Shown here: positions 10,491-21,599 of the stretch, in pieces
How positions within the stretch are numbered: the stretch's first letter is position 1
How the letters are laid out: the number at the start of each line of letters is the position of its first letter
Assembly (NCBI GenBank): GCA_037367355.1
Contig: CM074704.1
Coordinates: 310,001-374,000, forward strand
Source: Neoscytalidium dimidiatum
Taxonomy: Eukaryota; Ascomycota; Dothideomycetes; Botryosphaeriales; Botryosphaeriaceae
Length of the DNA: 64,000 nt
Reading direction: 5' to 3'
Translations under genes and position numbers: made by a program
Notes under the pieces: generated by a model
The model's input: the letters and a program-made list of their open reading frames with translations, nothing else
The model's database searches: none
What the model was told of the DNA's origin: nothing

Positions 10491-13400
10491 TGCTCCTGAC
10501 TGTCAATGGTCTCGTATACACCTTTTCAGCGCGTGTAGGGCGGCTACTGTGCATGAGGATATGCCTACACGAATGAACGCGCGGGCTGATTCTTATAAGA
10601 ACAGGATTGGATTAATTGCATTTGCGTAAAAAAGGAATCTTGAATTTATCTTTCATTCCTTGTCTCGTTTGCCACCATTAGAAATTCTAATTAATGTTGT
10701 CAATTCCAAATCACCGCGTGTTTTCATATCTTTAAAGTTGACAGGGTACTACAAACTTTATTTAAGCATAAAACCCCGTCCCGCCGTCGCGTCTACCAAA
10801 AGCCGAGGCGCGAAGACCGAGGCGCGAAGACCGAAGTGCGAGAAACGGAAGCGCGAGAAAGCTGAGCGCGAGAACCCGTCTTTACCCCCGAAGCTGCCGT
10901 GCGAGACCGCGGAGGTGGTGGTGGCGTGCTGCTGAGGACGTCGCAGGCAGGAGTCCGGAGAACCGATGCCGTCTCGCCGCTGCCGTTCGCTTCCCTGCAG
11001 ATCCGTAGCTGGCGCCGGGCAATCCTGTGGCGATGAAGATGCGCAGCTGCGGGAATGCGGACCAGACGGAGCGTGCAAAGAGGAACGCGGGTGCGACACC
11101 GCGGAGAGCCTTCACGCCCACGTTGTGACAGAGGCGGCAGAGCTCTCGGGTCGGCGCGAGGGCGTGGATGGTAGGGGAGGGTCAGGCGACGGCGGATGGC
11201 TCTGCTCTTCGATGCGATGTTCAGCCGGCGCAGGTCGAAGATGTCATGTAGATCGGTGCGGAGGAGGCGGATGGCCGCGTCGTTGAATGCTTGCACGCTG
11301 GTGAGGTATGCGTCGAGGATGCGCGTTTCCGGCATCGCTCAAGTAGCTATCGAAGTGGTTGTCAGCGACGGCGACAGCAACGTACCAGATGCGTAACGTC
11401 TCGTGGTGGAGGCCGCCGTCCGGGTGGTTGGTGGCGTGGCCACGGGCCTGATTGCGCCTCGGGATGGTGGGTGTTGATGGAGCCGCAGCCGGACGATGAA
11501 TGAGTCACGCGTGCGCACATACACAATCAAAAATCAATCTGCATCCGGATATTTCATCATTATCGACGATCTCTCGACTAAGCATTGCTAGCTGTTCCTT
11601 GCCGAACAAAGCCTACTTATTTTTAGCGCCCGCTTCCAAGCTACCACCGAGGCCAGGTTTATGGAGCTGCTGACTTAAGTACTAAGCCGAGCCCAGTGCC
11701 GTGCCGCCCACAAACTGCAAGCAAAAAAAAAAAAGAAAAAGAAAGATTCAAAATTTCAAATTGTGTTTTGGCAATGTCACTGTTGCCTGGAATTCAGCTT
11801 CTGTTGCTGCCCGCGTCGCTGTTAGGGCTTAATACCACCACATGCCCACCTGCTGCTCTCTCGTTCCGTCCCCGTTGGTCACACGTGCGGCTGGTGCGGT
11901 CAATCACACTGCAGCGGCAGAGCAGCGCATGCTTGGCGAACTACCATTCCATTCTTCGCGGAATCCCCTCTCGCCCTCGATGCGCGAGAGTGGCACTTGT
12001 CAGATTATCAAGGGGTAGACGGTCTTCAGAGCGAGGAACGTCGACCGAGGCGGAGGTATGGGGGCAGAGGATGATGTGAAGGGGGATCCCGGAACTTGAG
12101 GCTCGGGGGATGGGGTGGTGGTAGGCCAAGGCAGTCATAGCAGGTTAGGGCAGCCGTGGACAACATGGCGCCGGTGATACTTACTGGCTGCCGAGACGTC
12201 CGATATTAGAGATTCTCATGCTTCAAAATCATCACGGGGAAGCTTGAGGCGCACTGAGCTTCAACCATGTCGATTTATGGTGATACATGGCTATCGGTGA
12301 CGATTCTCAAACAGTGTAGTCGCATCTCATTTTGCAAGAAACGATGCGCTTTACGAAGAGCCTACACGGCCGACTAATTGCCGCGCATGGATGCGACGAG
12401 GCCATTTGCAGACTGCCAACCGATTGAAGGCTCCCGAGCCCAATTGGGACCAGTGCGCTGCATGCGGAGAGCGGCCTGAGCGCGCCGGCCGGGCCGCAGT
12501 GCAGCAACCCTACTGTAACGACTTTGAAGCAAGGGGAGCAGCTGCAGGCTCCGGTTCAATGCCACTCCCCTGCCACAAACCCGGTTCAGCTTGGCAACCT
12601 GGAGCATGAATGACCTGCTTATGACGACGGCTACTCTAGCATCACCACTCACCGTTGACAGCCTGCCGTTGGCACTCTCGAAAATAGATCGATCAAGCGG
12701 CGTCGGGACTCGGTCGACTCGGTTGACTCGGCGGGCCGGACTCGCGGCACGGCCCGATCCGGACGCGGCAAGGTCCGCTCCGCTTTCCCCCGAGTCCGCT
12801 CCGCCCATCCCCAAGTGCGCCGGGCGCACGGATGGGGAGTGGCGCCGGGGAGTGGCAGCACCAGCAGGTACACATGATGATGGACGACGGCGACGTACAA
12901 GTCATTGGACGACGGTGATGAACGTTGCAGGTGCGAGTGCGGCCGGCTGCGTTGGCGCGGGCGAGGCTGCTGGTGCCTGCGCTGGAGGGGACACGCGAAG
13001 CAGGGGCGGTATTACTGCAGAACATGCCGTGGCAGCGGTTGGAGCGCTGCGGGGTCATGATGGTGGGCGGCAGTAGTCGGCAGTGCGATCATGGCAGGCG
13101 GCGGTGCGTCGATCGCCTGCGCAGAGATCCAAAAGCAGACGAGACTTTCTTCGCCATCCCCTCATCGCCGCCTTCACCATCATCACCTCCATCGCCTCCA
13201 CCCTTTCCTATCCAAATCATAGGCCCCATCTTTTCCTTCCTCTCTTCTACACCACTAACGCCATGCCTCGCCTCCTCTACCCACCGCCTCTAATTTGCGG
13301 CCCGTAACAGGGCAAAGAAAGAGAGCAACACCGTTGCAATGCCCTTCCCATCGTGACAACGGCTGCCCGCATATAACCCCCGTCGCCAGAATGTTTGCCT

Positions 13401-13692
13401 TTTTGTCTGTCCCACAACCGTACCGCCAAACCAACAGCCCATCTCCCTCGTTCCAGTTTCGCCTCGCCGCCTGCCTGCCTCCCAAGCTCGTCGCCCGCTC
13501 GTCTCTTAAGCTCGCCGTTTCCTCGTCCCTCCAACCGCCACGACACAAATTCTCGCCATACACTTGTCTCTTGTCGCATCTGTCTCCATACGCTATCTCA
13601 GCCCGCGTCCGTCACCATTCGTTATATCAGCTCACATCTGCCACTATATCCCATCTCAGCTCCCATCCGTCACCAACCGCGCACTAGCAGCA
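10491..13692. other. Long GC-rich stretch without a supported gene
   Basis: Open frames here overlap on both strands and mostly reflect high GC. The only frame with some protein-like character is on the minus strand at about 10880-11335: MPETRILDAYLTSVQAF opens it, and after a frame change near 11190 a segment containing LCRLCHNVGVKALRGV continues. This could be a frameshifted relic, family unknown. A 14-bp unit (GAGGCGCGAAGACC) occurs twice in tandem at 10805-10832 with decayed copies after it. From about 13150 to 13690 the plus strand is strongly pyrimidine-rich and forms the leader of the next gene. Confidence 0.35.
13577..13676 (+). repeat. Degenerate 29-bp tandem repeat, about 3.4 copies
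   Basis: Units start at 13577, 13606, 13635 and 13664 (last partial). Each opens with CATCTG/CGTCCG/CATCCG, then TCACC-like, and ends with ATCTCAGCYC or ATATCAGCTC. They lie 16 bases before the ATG of the next gene, so within its 5' untranslated region or core promoter. The repeats are CT-rich, which suits a fungal pyrimidine-rich start region. Confidence 0.6.
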
Positions 13693-14497
13693 ATGAGCGG
13701 CCTCATCTACGAAGACGATCTCACCACCCTAGACTCGTGCTACGCCTCCACGTTCCGGACCGTCCGCCGGTGCGCCGTCGCCGCCGTCGCCGCCATCGAA
13801 GCCGCCGAGCGCAGGGACGAGCTCAACGCCGCGCTCGCCTACCTGGCCCACATCGCAGCGGAAGCCCGTTCCACCTTCGTAGACGCCGGAATCGAGGAGA
13901 CCGACATACCGTTCGGAGAAGTGAGCCTGATAAACGAAGGTGCGGAAACCTGATCTCCTGATCACCTCAGAGCCTTTTTTTGTTTTTTTGTTTTTTCAGA
14001 GGCGAATGAAAACCTACCGGTGATTGATTGAACCGCCGCAGACACGACCCGGGCCCACGGCGACGACGACCAGTCCTACGACGGCCACAGCGACACCTGC
14101 TCGACCAACAGCGACGACGACGAGCGCGGTCCCCGTCCGTCGCCGTCCGTGGAGCTCGATGACACAGGGCATGTCCTCCAGCACCTTTCCACTTCTGCCC
14201 CCTCCCCCCACTCCCTCAAACCACGAATGTTCGCGGGCTAACCGGGTCGCGCGCAGCATAACCACCTTCGCCGATCTCCGCCGCTTGTACACCGTGTTCT
14301 ACACCATCCACCTCTGCCGCCTCGACCGCGTCGTCCTGCGCCTGCCCGCTGCGCCGTCCGCCGCCGCCCGCGTCCCGCTGCCGCCGGGGGCGGTGGGGCA
14401 GTATGCCGAGGTTGTGGCGGACGAGATGGCACTGACCGCCGAGTACCGCAAGCAGATGCTGGAGACGCTGATGAAGGAGATTGAGGGGCGTCCTTGA
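13693..14497 (+). CDS. Unknown acidic protein, three exons with a GC-AG intron
   Basis: Exons 13693..13939, 14042..14168 and 14257..14497 give 204 residues. Intron 1 (102 nt, donor GTGCGG, acceptor CCGCAG) joins NE|D in phase. Intron 2 (88 nt) has no usable GT donor, but a GC donor (AGG|GCATGT) with branch GCTAAC and acceptor GCGCAG restores the frame exactly. The N-terminal 80 residues are helical and Ala/Arg-rich (MSGLIYEDDLTTLDSCYAS opens them). The middle is an acidic low-complexity linker with DDD and SDDDE runs. The C-terminal domain holds ITTFADLRRLYTVFYT, LCRLDRVVLRLP and a final helix EYRKQMLETLMKEIEG. I know no family for it. A 29-bp degenerate repeat sits immediately upstream. Confidence 0.65.
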
Positions 14498-15357
14498 GCT
14501 GGGATCCTGAGTGGGGAGAAAGGGGAGGGGAGGAAAGGGCGTGGCACAGCTGTCAAGGCTGGTCAGGAGCGTGTTTCTAGTAGTTCTTTTTCTTTTCCGG
14601 TCGCTTTCGTTGTCTCTTTATTCGCCATGTTAACTCATTATGCTAGTCTGTGGGATCGTTCACTTACAAGACGTAAGAGTTGCAACTAAAAGTCCTTTTA
14701 TCTTCTTATTCTGTTTCCACAGCACGTCACTGTCGTGAAATTGTGGGTCTCTAATAACGGGCAGAGACTGCACGGCCCGGACACAGCCATGCTCTACTTC
14801 TGCTCTGTTCATGTGGCCGACGTGCATAAGTAATTCACATGCTGAACATCACCTCGCAGCCATTGCCCGTAGAGATGCTGCTCTCAGTTATGAATTCAAA
14901 GACTCATTCATCCTTGGCCATATATCCTTCCCCTTGGGGACCCCCTCAATAGGGTTGTACCCTTCCTGCAACTCCTCCACGATCACGAGCCAGTCCCCTT
15001 CTGACATGGTCACAAGGCAATCTTAGCAAACGTTATCGGGAGACTCAGAGGCGTGGAGAGAAATTTTGACATGCTACAGCAGTGACGTGGGTTGGTGGCT
15101 TGACAGTGAGATTGCTGCTGATTCATCGGGACGGTCGCAGTTCGCTCAGCTTGAACCTATTTTACAGTGGGTCCGACCTTCCCTCCGGGATCATCCTCCT
15201 TCCTTTGCTTCCTTAGGCTACGCTGTAACACTATACAAGCACAATCCATTCATTGCTGTGTAGGAGATACAGAGTAATGACTGAAGCAGTTCTTTTGAAA
15301 ATACACCGGGCAATCTGTAGACAGTACAGTATATGTGCAACAAGATAGAAAGCAAAT
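14498..15357. other. Intergenic, nothing recognised
   Basis: This 860-base stretch separates the unknown acidic gene from the converging ankyrin gene. Only short open frames without homology are present. T-rich tracts just after 14570 may contribute to 3' end formation. Confidence 0.4.
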
Positions 15358-15678
15358 TCAACATCTACGCTTGCGATAATTCTTGATCAATTGCACCACA
15401 ACGTCATGTTTTCCTTTGCGTGCATATTCGATAGAATTCCTGCATTACAGGGCTCCAATTTCGCGGCTTTTGATGTCAGCGCCTGCCATGAGCAGAAGCT
15501 GGACCATATCAATGCGGCCCCATTCTGCTGCCCCCTCAACTGCGGTCCTGCCATCCTCCTCTGCACCTGGAGCATCAATCTCGGCTCCTTCCTTAATGAG
15601 TAGTCTAGCAATGTGAATGAAACCACTAATCGCTGCGGCCTGAAGCGCAGTGATTGCTGCTCGAGAACGAATGGGACG
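15358..15678 (-). pseudogene. Disconnected C-terminal ankyrin repeats of the preceding gene
   Basis: Reading on in the frame of the 840-codon gene, past its TGA, gives ITALQAAAISGFIHIARLL, KEGAEIDAPG, GRTAVEGAAEWGRIDMVQL and LLMAGADIKSREIGAL. This is two further ankyrin repeats with correct spacing. A second in-frame stop (TAA, apparently from CAA) then precedes a basic tail ending at TGA 15358-15360. Both internal stops could arise from single C-to-T changes on the coding strand. A 60-nt in-phase intron (GTGTGC...CTTCAG) could remove the first stop but would also delete the loop between two repeats, so I favour decay. Confidence 0.6.
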
Positions 15679-18201
15679 TCAACGAAGCGCCGTGCACACA
15701 AGGAGAAGTTCGACCATGCTCGTATTGGCGTTCCACGCGGCAAATTGCAAAGGTATCAAGATGCATTTCCATGCGTAACTTGGCCCATGCGATTGCAGAT
15801 GGCCGCTATCTAGTAATCCTTCAATGGTATTGCAATTCTGTGTATTGATTGCACCAGTGAGGGGTTCCGTATGCGGACGGGCGCCAGCATCCAACAACAT
15901 GAGTAGCATTTCGCATTCGTTCTCAACAATGGCAGGTGCTGGTTCTTTCAAGATCGTGTCCAGCTTCAGTGAGCGGCCAGCATTCAGTAGGAGTTGCAGA
16001 ATCTCGTCTCGAGCGTCGCTGCCCGGGTTCCGTGCATTGATCGCAGTATCCACGATACCTTCATTAATTGACGCTCCTCTCCCTAACAGCCACTGTACTC
16101 CGAGCTTGTAGCCATTCTCAACCGCGGCTTCCAACGGTAAAGGATTCTCCACTGGAGTACAAATTTCGCAACACGGCTGACCCGGCTGAAGGGGGGTTGA
16201 GAGGGCATTTACTTCTGCGCCCCACTGATCGACGAGGGTTTCCATCGAGTCCGTATGACCTCCGGTTTTGGCATGGCGTCCGCTTATCGCAAGGAAAAGG
16301 GCTGCACGCGAGCATGAAGCGGGGACACGGTTGGGTTTGGAATAGATGGAAGGAACATGCGAGTATAATTGGAGACATTCGTTGACCATGTCGATATCTC
16401 CATCCTGGGCTGCCTGAAACAGATTGTCATGGATGAAGGGGATGGCTGACTTCGCTCCAGTTTTTATGAGGTTTTGCACTATCTCTGAGCACCCCGTCCG
16501 ATACATCTGAATAATACCGTTGAAGAACACTTGCGTTTCTTTCCGAAATTCGACCGAACAGTCCTCAAAAATAATTTTATTAGCAACCATATGTTTTTCC
16601 TTGTCAAGGGCGAAAAACAATGCATCTAGGCCAAGTAGTGAAGCATGATGCCGGGTGACAAAATCGGATATTGCGGGCCGTGATAGGATTTCAGTCCGTA
16701 GGACAGTCAGCATTCTACATGGATAGGCCATGGTACAATTTAAATATCCAGCGGGAATTCTGCCACAGCTCCACCAAGACTTTGTGTTGAAGTTTGAACC
16801 CCATATGGTGTCACCTCCTTTCTTTATGAGCATCTCGAGGCCCTTCTGGCAATCTTCATCAGAGCATGGGGACGAGATGAGCAAGAAGGCTGGTGTAGGC
16901 AAACCGCAGTGGTCAATCCGTTCACTCGGGTCAGCTCCATGATCCAGAGCACGACTGGCGGCTTCCCACCGTCCGACATATAGGGCGCAATGAAGATAGC
17001 CAGCTGGAGGCTGAGCTGGAGCGTTCGAAAGAAGAAGGTTTATCGCCTTGCGATTGCCCATCGCCAGTGCTTTCACAAACGTTGGCGTAGTGATGTGTGC
17101 CCCATATTCTAGTAGCAGTTCAAAATAAGATGTTTTATCATCCTCCCTGCGAATGGCCGACGCTAATGGCGGTGCATCTTTATGGAAACTGGGATCCTTG
17201 TTTGGATCGGCACCATAATCCAGCAGGATCTTGAGCATTTTTTCGTTCTCTTCTCTTACTGCGTCTTCGAGGAGTGTGGGTGGGGTGTCCGCTGTATTCG
17301 CCACTCTCCAAGGGGATGCCTTTTTTTTTTGAAGCAGCTCGACGATATCCGACCGCCCTAGCTTCTCACCGAAATAAAGTGCCGATGGTCGGAGTCTCCT
17401 CTCACAAACACCCTTCAGGTACTTCTCCTGTCTGAGGAGCTCACGAACTCGATTTACATCTTCAAAAAATATTGCGTCTTGGAGGTCCTCATAAGCGTGT
17501 CTTTCATGGCTTGGTTTCATTTCATTTTCCTCGTGGACAAATTCAGGCTTCGGCTCACTATTGTTGCAAGTATCACTGTGAGTATTGGAGCGAAAATGTA
17601 GCACCTCCGAAGCTGCATGATTTTTTCTCTTCGCTATTTCACTCGGACTGCGACCATTTTCATGGTCACGGTCGAGATCTGCAGGGGGATTAATGGGGGG
17701 TTCAAGACATTCTGTATGGACTACGCCGTGCTGCACTGTCCGGCCATCTGTTCCGCTGCTGTTCGGATCTGCATTATTCTCGGAGAGGAGCTGAACAATA
17801 TCCTGGGGGCCGCCAGCTTCCCGGAGGAATGGCAGATCGAGAAGACCCGGTGCCATCTTGACAAGGCGTTCAACATGCTCGGGTTTCACCGCCATAGCAG
17901 CATTTCTCAGTGCATCGGGACTGATGTTCTCGCGGACTTTGAATAACCCCTTTACAATATTGCAGTGCCCTCCACCTATGGCCGCGCATAGTGCCGTACC
18001 ATATTCCCCAGACGCATTGATATTGCACCCGCGGTTAAGCATGGTCTCGACAATGCCGATCTCCCCTGTAGCGCTGGCCTCGGCCAGAGGCGGTTGCTTC
18101 CAATATATGTCTGGGTCGGCATTGCGACGTGAAAGAAGTCTTGCAACGTCGACATGCCTGGCTACCAACGAGCTTTCACGTAGGACTTGATCACTTTCCA
18201 T
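15679..18201 (-). CDS. Ankyrin-repeat protein, C-terminally truncated
   Basis: Single open frame of 840 codons from ATG 18201. Ankyrin repeats of the LLxxGADPN type are recognisable at about residues 15-110 (HVDVARLLSRRNADPD, GTALCAAIGGGHCNIV), 295-370 (LLEDAVREENEKMLKILL, DYGADPNKDP, ELLLEYGAHITTP), 395-430 (RALDHGADPSERID) and 710-835, with degenerate repeats between. No catalytic domain is visible, so it probably acts as a protein-binding scaffold. The start falls inside what looks like a first repeat, so an upstream exon may be missing. The frame stops at TGA 15679-15681 in the middle of a repeat, and ankyrin coding potential continues in the same frame beyond (see next entry). The protein as encoded therefore lacks its last two to three repeats. 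Confidence 0.7.
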   Translation of the reverse strand: MESDQVLRESSLVARHVDVARLLSRRNADPDIYWKQPPLAEASATGEIGIVETMLNRGCNINASGEYGTALCAAIGGGHCNIVKGLFKVRENISPDALRNAAMAVKPEHVERLVKMAPGLLDLPFLREAGGPQDIVQLLSENNADPNSSGTDGRTVQHGVVHTECLEPPINPPADLDRDHENGRSPSEIAKRKNHAASEVLHFRSNTHSDTCNNSEPKPEFVHEENEMKPSHERHAYEDLQDAIFFEDVNRVRELLRQEKYLKGVCERRLRPSALYFGEKLGRSDIVELLQKKKASPWRVANTADTPPTLLEDAVREENEKMLKILLDYGADPNKDPSFHKDAPPLASAIRREDDKTSYFELLLEYGAHITTPTFVKALAMGNRKAINLLLSNAPAQPPAGYLHCALYVGRWEAASRALDHGADPSERIDHCGLPTPAFLLISSPCSDEDCQKGLEMLIKKGGDTIWGSNFNTKSWWSCGRIPAGYLNCTMAYPCRMLTVLRTEILSRPAISDFVTRHHASLLGLDALFFALDKEKHMVANKIIFEDCSVEFRKETQVFFNGIIQMYRTGCSEIVQNLIKTGAKSAIPFIHDNLFQAAQDGDIDMVNECLQLYSHVPSIYSKPNRVPASCSRAALFLAISGRHAKTGGHTDSMETLVDQWGAEVNALSTPLQPGQPCCEICTPVENPLPLEAAVENGYKLGVQWLLGRGASINEGIVDTAINARNPGSDARDEILQLLLNAGRSLKLDTILKEPAPAIVENECEMLLMLLDAGARPHTEPLTGAINTQNCNTIEGLLDSGHLQSHGPSYAWKCILIPLQFAAWNANTSMVELLLVCTALR

Positions 18202-19230
18202 TAGTGTGTCTTGACGTTTTTCGATCGCTGGGGCTTCTTTCGAGGGGTTTCACAGCAAGACCCCGCCGAACTAGCCCTTCCATTAGTACAGCTTGGCAAT
18301 TGGAATGAGGAGAATCAGCTAGAGATCTCATTTTTGAGGTGGACATTCGTTTGCCTGAACTCGTCATGCTGAAAGCATGTGCTTTCTGCGCCGATACTGT
18401 TGAGAGATAGAAATGTATGGGGAAGCTGTAGAATGTTTGCTTTTCGGCCGCGGAGCCGAGCTGTGAGGTTATGAGATGAATGGGAGAGTAAAGCTGCAGC
18501 CTCGGCGAGTAGGTGGGCAGGTGACACTTGTGACGGTGCAATAGGCAGCCACCTCAAGGACACCTGTCGCTTACGCTATGGTGAGTCCTATAGTCCAGGA
18601 AGATGCTCAAGAGCGTTCCACCCCATTCCTTCCCAGGTACTGTTGAGTTCAGAAGATGGTGCAAGAGTAAAGTAGTATTCCAGGTATGCTGGAGGAGGGG
18701 TACCAGAGGTGCCCCTCTTTATACTCCTATTAGGTAATACGCAGCTAAAACTATACTAAAACTGAATACACATGATTTTCGAACAAGTACTTCAAATGTC
18801 GGAAGCCCGTCCCTCCTCTACTCGTTCGACCGACGATTGAACCTATCCATGGATCGCGTTCCCCAAGATAATGATGGAGCAAAGCCGCAATGGAATGTTT
18901 CCTCCAAATCGCTGATGCACCCACCACAAGAATCCCATTTGTTCCTCCTAAGTGACGGAAAAGTCTCCCAGGAAGGCTCCGCGAATCTACCTGATAAAGC
19001 TTGTCAAATCTGCTCTTGTATGACCTATGGTCAAAGTCCAATTTCGGTGGGTTCACTTTCGATCTCTGCCCGTATTCATCACCGTTACTCATTTTCCTTT
19101 CGCTTCGGCTTCGCCATACACCACCTCGCTTTGCGCCGTTTGCGGATACGTAGAAGAATTCTATTTCCGCTCATTCTCTTTTCAGTCCAAAATGTAATGT
19201 ACAGTTATCAGCGTATCTCCTACTTGATAT
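18202..19230. other. Intergenic with one dispersed repeat copy
   Basis: The region holds the promoter of the ankyrin gene and the 3' flank of the sugar transporter. Minus-strand frames at 18191..18563 and 18751..19092 are open but unrecognised. The latter ends with the words ENHVY, which recur at the end of an unrelated frame next to the second repeat copy, so this is repeat sequence rather than shared function. Confidence 0.4.
18641..18780 (+). repeat. Dispersed 140-bp repeat, copy A (AT-biased)
   Basis: This 140-base segment aligns over its whole length with 34800..34939. Shared blocks include TGTTGAGTTCAGAAG, ATGCTGGAGGA and CCAGAGGTGCCCCTCTT. By eye most differences are transitions, and this copy carries A or T where copy B carries G or C at nearly all of them, the pattern expected if this copy was hit by repeat-induced point mutation. 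Element class unknown. Confidence 0.75.
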
Positions 19231-21188
19231 CTAAGCAGGTCCGACGTTCTCGACATGGACAGAAGCAGGCTCTTTCGCTACGAGCTTCTTCCCCGGCGCC
19301 GCCTCTTCAATGCGCCTCCTCTCCGCCTCAATGACCTCGGCCGGCCTCTCCCTCTGCTTTGCCACCTTGTTCCCTATCATGATGACAGTGCTGTTGCCCG
19401 AATCGCGGTCGAAATACTCGTCCAAGTCCTCGAGGGTCCTGTTCGCCGTTTCCGGGTAGAGAAAGTACACGGTGGGAATGAATATCAAATTAAAGCACGC
19501 GAAGACTGGATGCGTCAGTATCAGATTCAAGAAAGCAGAAAGAGAGTGTTGCGGCGTACTTACTGATGTAGAAGCGGTAGCCGATGCTCGCGATGGCCGG
19601 CGGGGTGAACTGCGTGCACACGAAGCCGAAGAGCCAGTTCGTTGAAGTGGCTGCCGCAGCGCCCTTGGCGCGCATGGACAGACTGTTGACTTCGGCCTGA
19701 TAGACCCACGGGACCATGCCCCAGGTGCATCCGAAGGCTGCGTAGTAGAAGAAGAGGAAGGTGATTGCCACGGCGCCCCACTAGATGAAGCGTCAGCCGT
19801 ATCGCCAACAGCACTCGGTACATGCAATACCATACCTGCGTCGGTGCGCTCGCCAGGAGAGCGACGGAGATTGCCACCATGATGTAGGCGAAGAACTGCA
19901 GGGACGAGCCGGAGATCATGAGGCCGCGGCGGCCGAAGCGGTCGATCATCCAGAAGCACAGCGCGGAGGAGATGGCGTAGGATGTGGCGTTGCATCCCGT
20001 CAGAATGCGCGCCATCAACTCGGTCATGCCGAGGTTTCTCTCGAGGATGATGGGGAAGTAGTAGTTGAGCGCGTTAATGCCTCCAAATTGCTAAAGCCGG
20101 AGTGAGTAGGCTTGAGGAGACGTTGGGGCAGTGGTGCGAGCGTACTTGCATGAACTGGGTTCCGCATCCAAGGAGCATCCGCTTCAGATGACCGGAGCGG
20201 TCTCTGCAGAGGACGACCTCCTTGAAGCTGATTTCGGACTCGCGTTCGACTTCGATGGCGCCTGCAATGGAAGCGAGCTCACGATGGACGACTGGATCAT
20301 CTCGACTAAGCCCGCTCCCAAGGTATCTCCGAAGAGCATCCTGAGCGTCGTCGACGCGGCCTCTGAGCAACAGCCACCGGGGAGAGTCAGGGACGAAGCA
20401 CAGCGCTACCAGCAGCACCGTGCACGGGACTAGCTGAAGGGCCAGAGGTAGTCTCCACTGCAGGCCGTTGCTGAAGAATGAGCACCCCAGCGTGAGCCAG
20501 CTTGCGGTCATGTAAAGGAGGACATTATGGAGGACGACAATCACGGAGAGCTTGCCGCGGCGAGGACCTCTGCATGACTCGGCCTGGAAAATGCCGCACG
20601 TGCTGCTCGTCATCCCTGCGTCCGCGATGTTCAATAAGGGGGATACCCAGCTGAACAAGGGGACGATGATACTAACCGTTACCAAATCCATTGACTACAC
20701 GACCGATGATGAGTTGGGGGAACGACCATGACAAGAACTGCAGGACTGCTCCGAGGGCGCTCAACGCGGCGCCTACCCGGAGAGTGTTCTTTCTGCCCAG
20801 CCTGTCTCCGTATACGGCTGCAAGCAGGCAACCAACGAGATTTCCGAGCTTGAGATATTGTCAGTCAGTGCCATATTCGAGAAGTCTGATTCACTCACCG
20901 AAAAGCAGCTGGCCGTTATGCCTTGAATATCGGGGTCTTTCGTCTCAGGGAACGTGCTGACGAAGTCGGAACTGATGAGGATGCCACTGATCACACCCTA
21001 GCCAGGTTGAGACAGCGGATTCATAGCGAAGGCTGCGATTAGCTTACTTGGTCATAACCATACCAGGCCTACATTGTTATTCGTCAGCGTCGGCGTATGC
21101 AGGGATGAAGCGAGTCATTTACCTGGGCGGCCGAGTTGGCAGTTGTGAGAACGATCTCGAGAGCGGAACCTTCCAAATTTCCTAGCAT
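19231..21188 (-). CDS. MFS sugar transporter
   Basis: Eight exons, complement of 21123..21188, 21048..21068, 20899..20997, 20677..20848, 20146..20615, 19836..20090, 19564..19780 and 19231..19505. All introns are 50-61 nt and all phases agree, giving 524 residues, the normal size. Family motifs: AWYGYDQGVISGIL (first membrane span), YGDRLGRKNTL (loop 2-3), CFVPDSPRWLLLRGR (PESPR motif), GGINALNYYFPIIL, MIDRFGRRGLM (loop 8-9), MVPWVYQAEVNSLSMRAKG, and FLYPETANRTLEDLDEYF at the end of the last span. It should be a plasma-membrane proton-coupled uptake carrier for a sugar or related polyol. The 21-nt second exon encodes only AWYGYDQ. The gene is divergent from a Zn2Cys6 regulator 411 bases away, which may control it. 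Start at 21188 is chosen over in-frame ATGs further up because it opens the usual short N-terminus. Confidence 0.9.
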
Positions 21189-21599
21189 ATTGTTCGCAGC
21201 TGGTAGCAGATACGTGGGTAGATTGCAGCTGTGTGCCTTAGGCGCGGTCGAGCATGCCGGGAGCATGGACTGCATGGGACATGGCGAGCATTTTATGATC
21301 GGCAATTTTCATGATTCGGTCGTTGCCGAAATGCGGAGAGACGAAGCTCGAATCCGGGGCTGGCGCGGTGCTCAAAACGCGGGGAAATCTGGGGTCGACA
21401 TGGTCCGTGATCTCAGAGGATTCGCATCTCGGACAGCGTGAAAAGTAAGTGTTAAGTGCGAGGCGGGGAGACATGGCCCGCGGGCGGGGCGTCTTGCCCG
21501 CACCGCGAACATCAACCCCATGGTGCATCCGTCTGCACCGCCCTCATCTCTTCCCGCACACAACACGTCCCGGCTGTCGGCATCAGGTCAACGTCCGAA
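21189..21599. promoter_or_regulatory. Shared divergent promoter, transporter / Zn2Cys6 regulator
   Basis: The 411 bases between the two start codons must contain both promoters. CGG and CCG triplets, the half-sites of Zn2Cys6 proteins, are present several times, but I see no unambiguous inverted CGG-N-CCG operator. Confidence 0.4.

Noticed and set aside
10793..11335. 180-codon minus-strand frame
   Set aside because: Most of it is Arg/Pro/Ser-rich out-of-frame reading of GC-rich DNA; only its first 40 codons look protein-like, which is not enough for a gene call.
15630..15700. 60-nt intron that would remove the first stop in the ankyrin gene
   Set aside because: In phase with GT and AG, but it would delete the loop joining two ankyrin repeats whose spacing is otherwise normal; kept only as a test.
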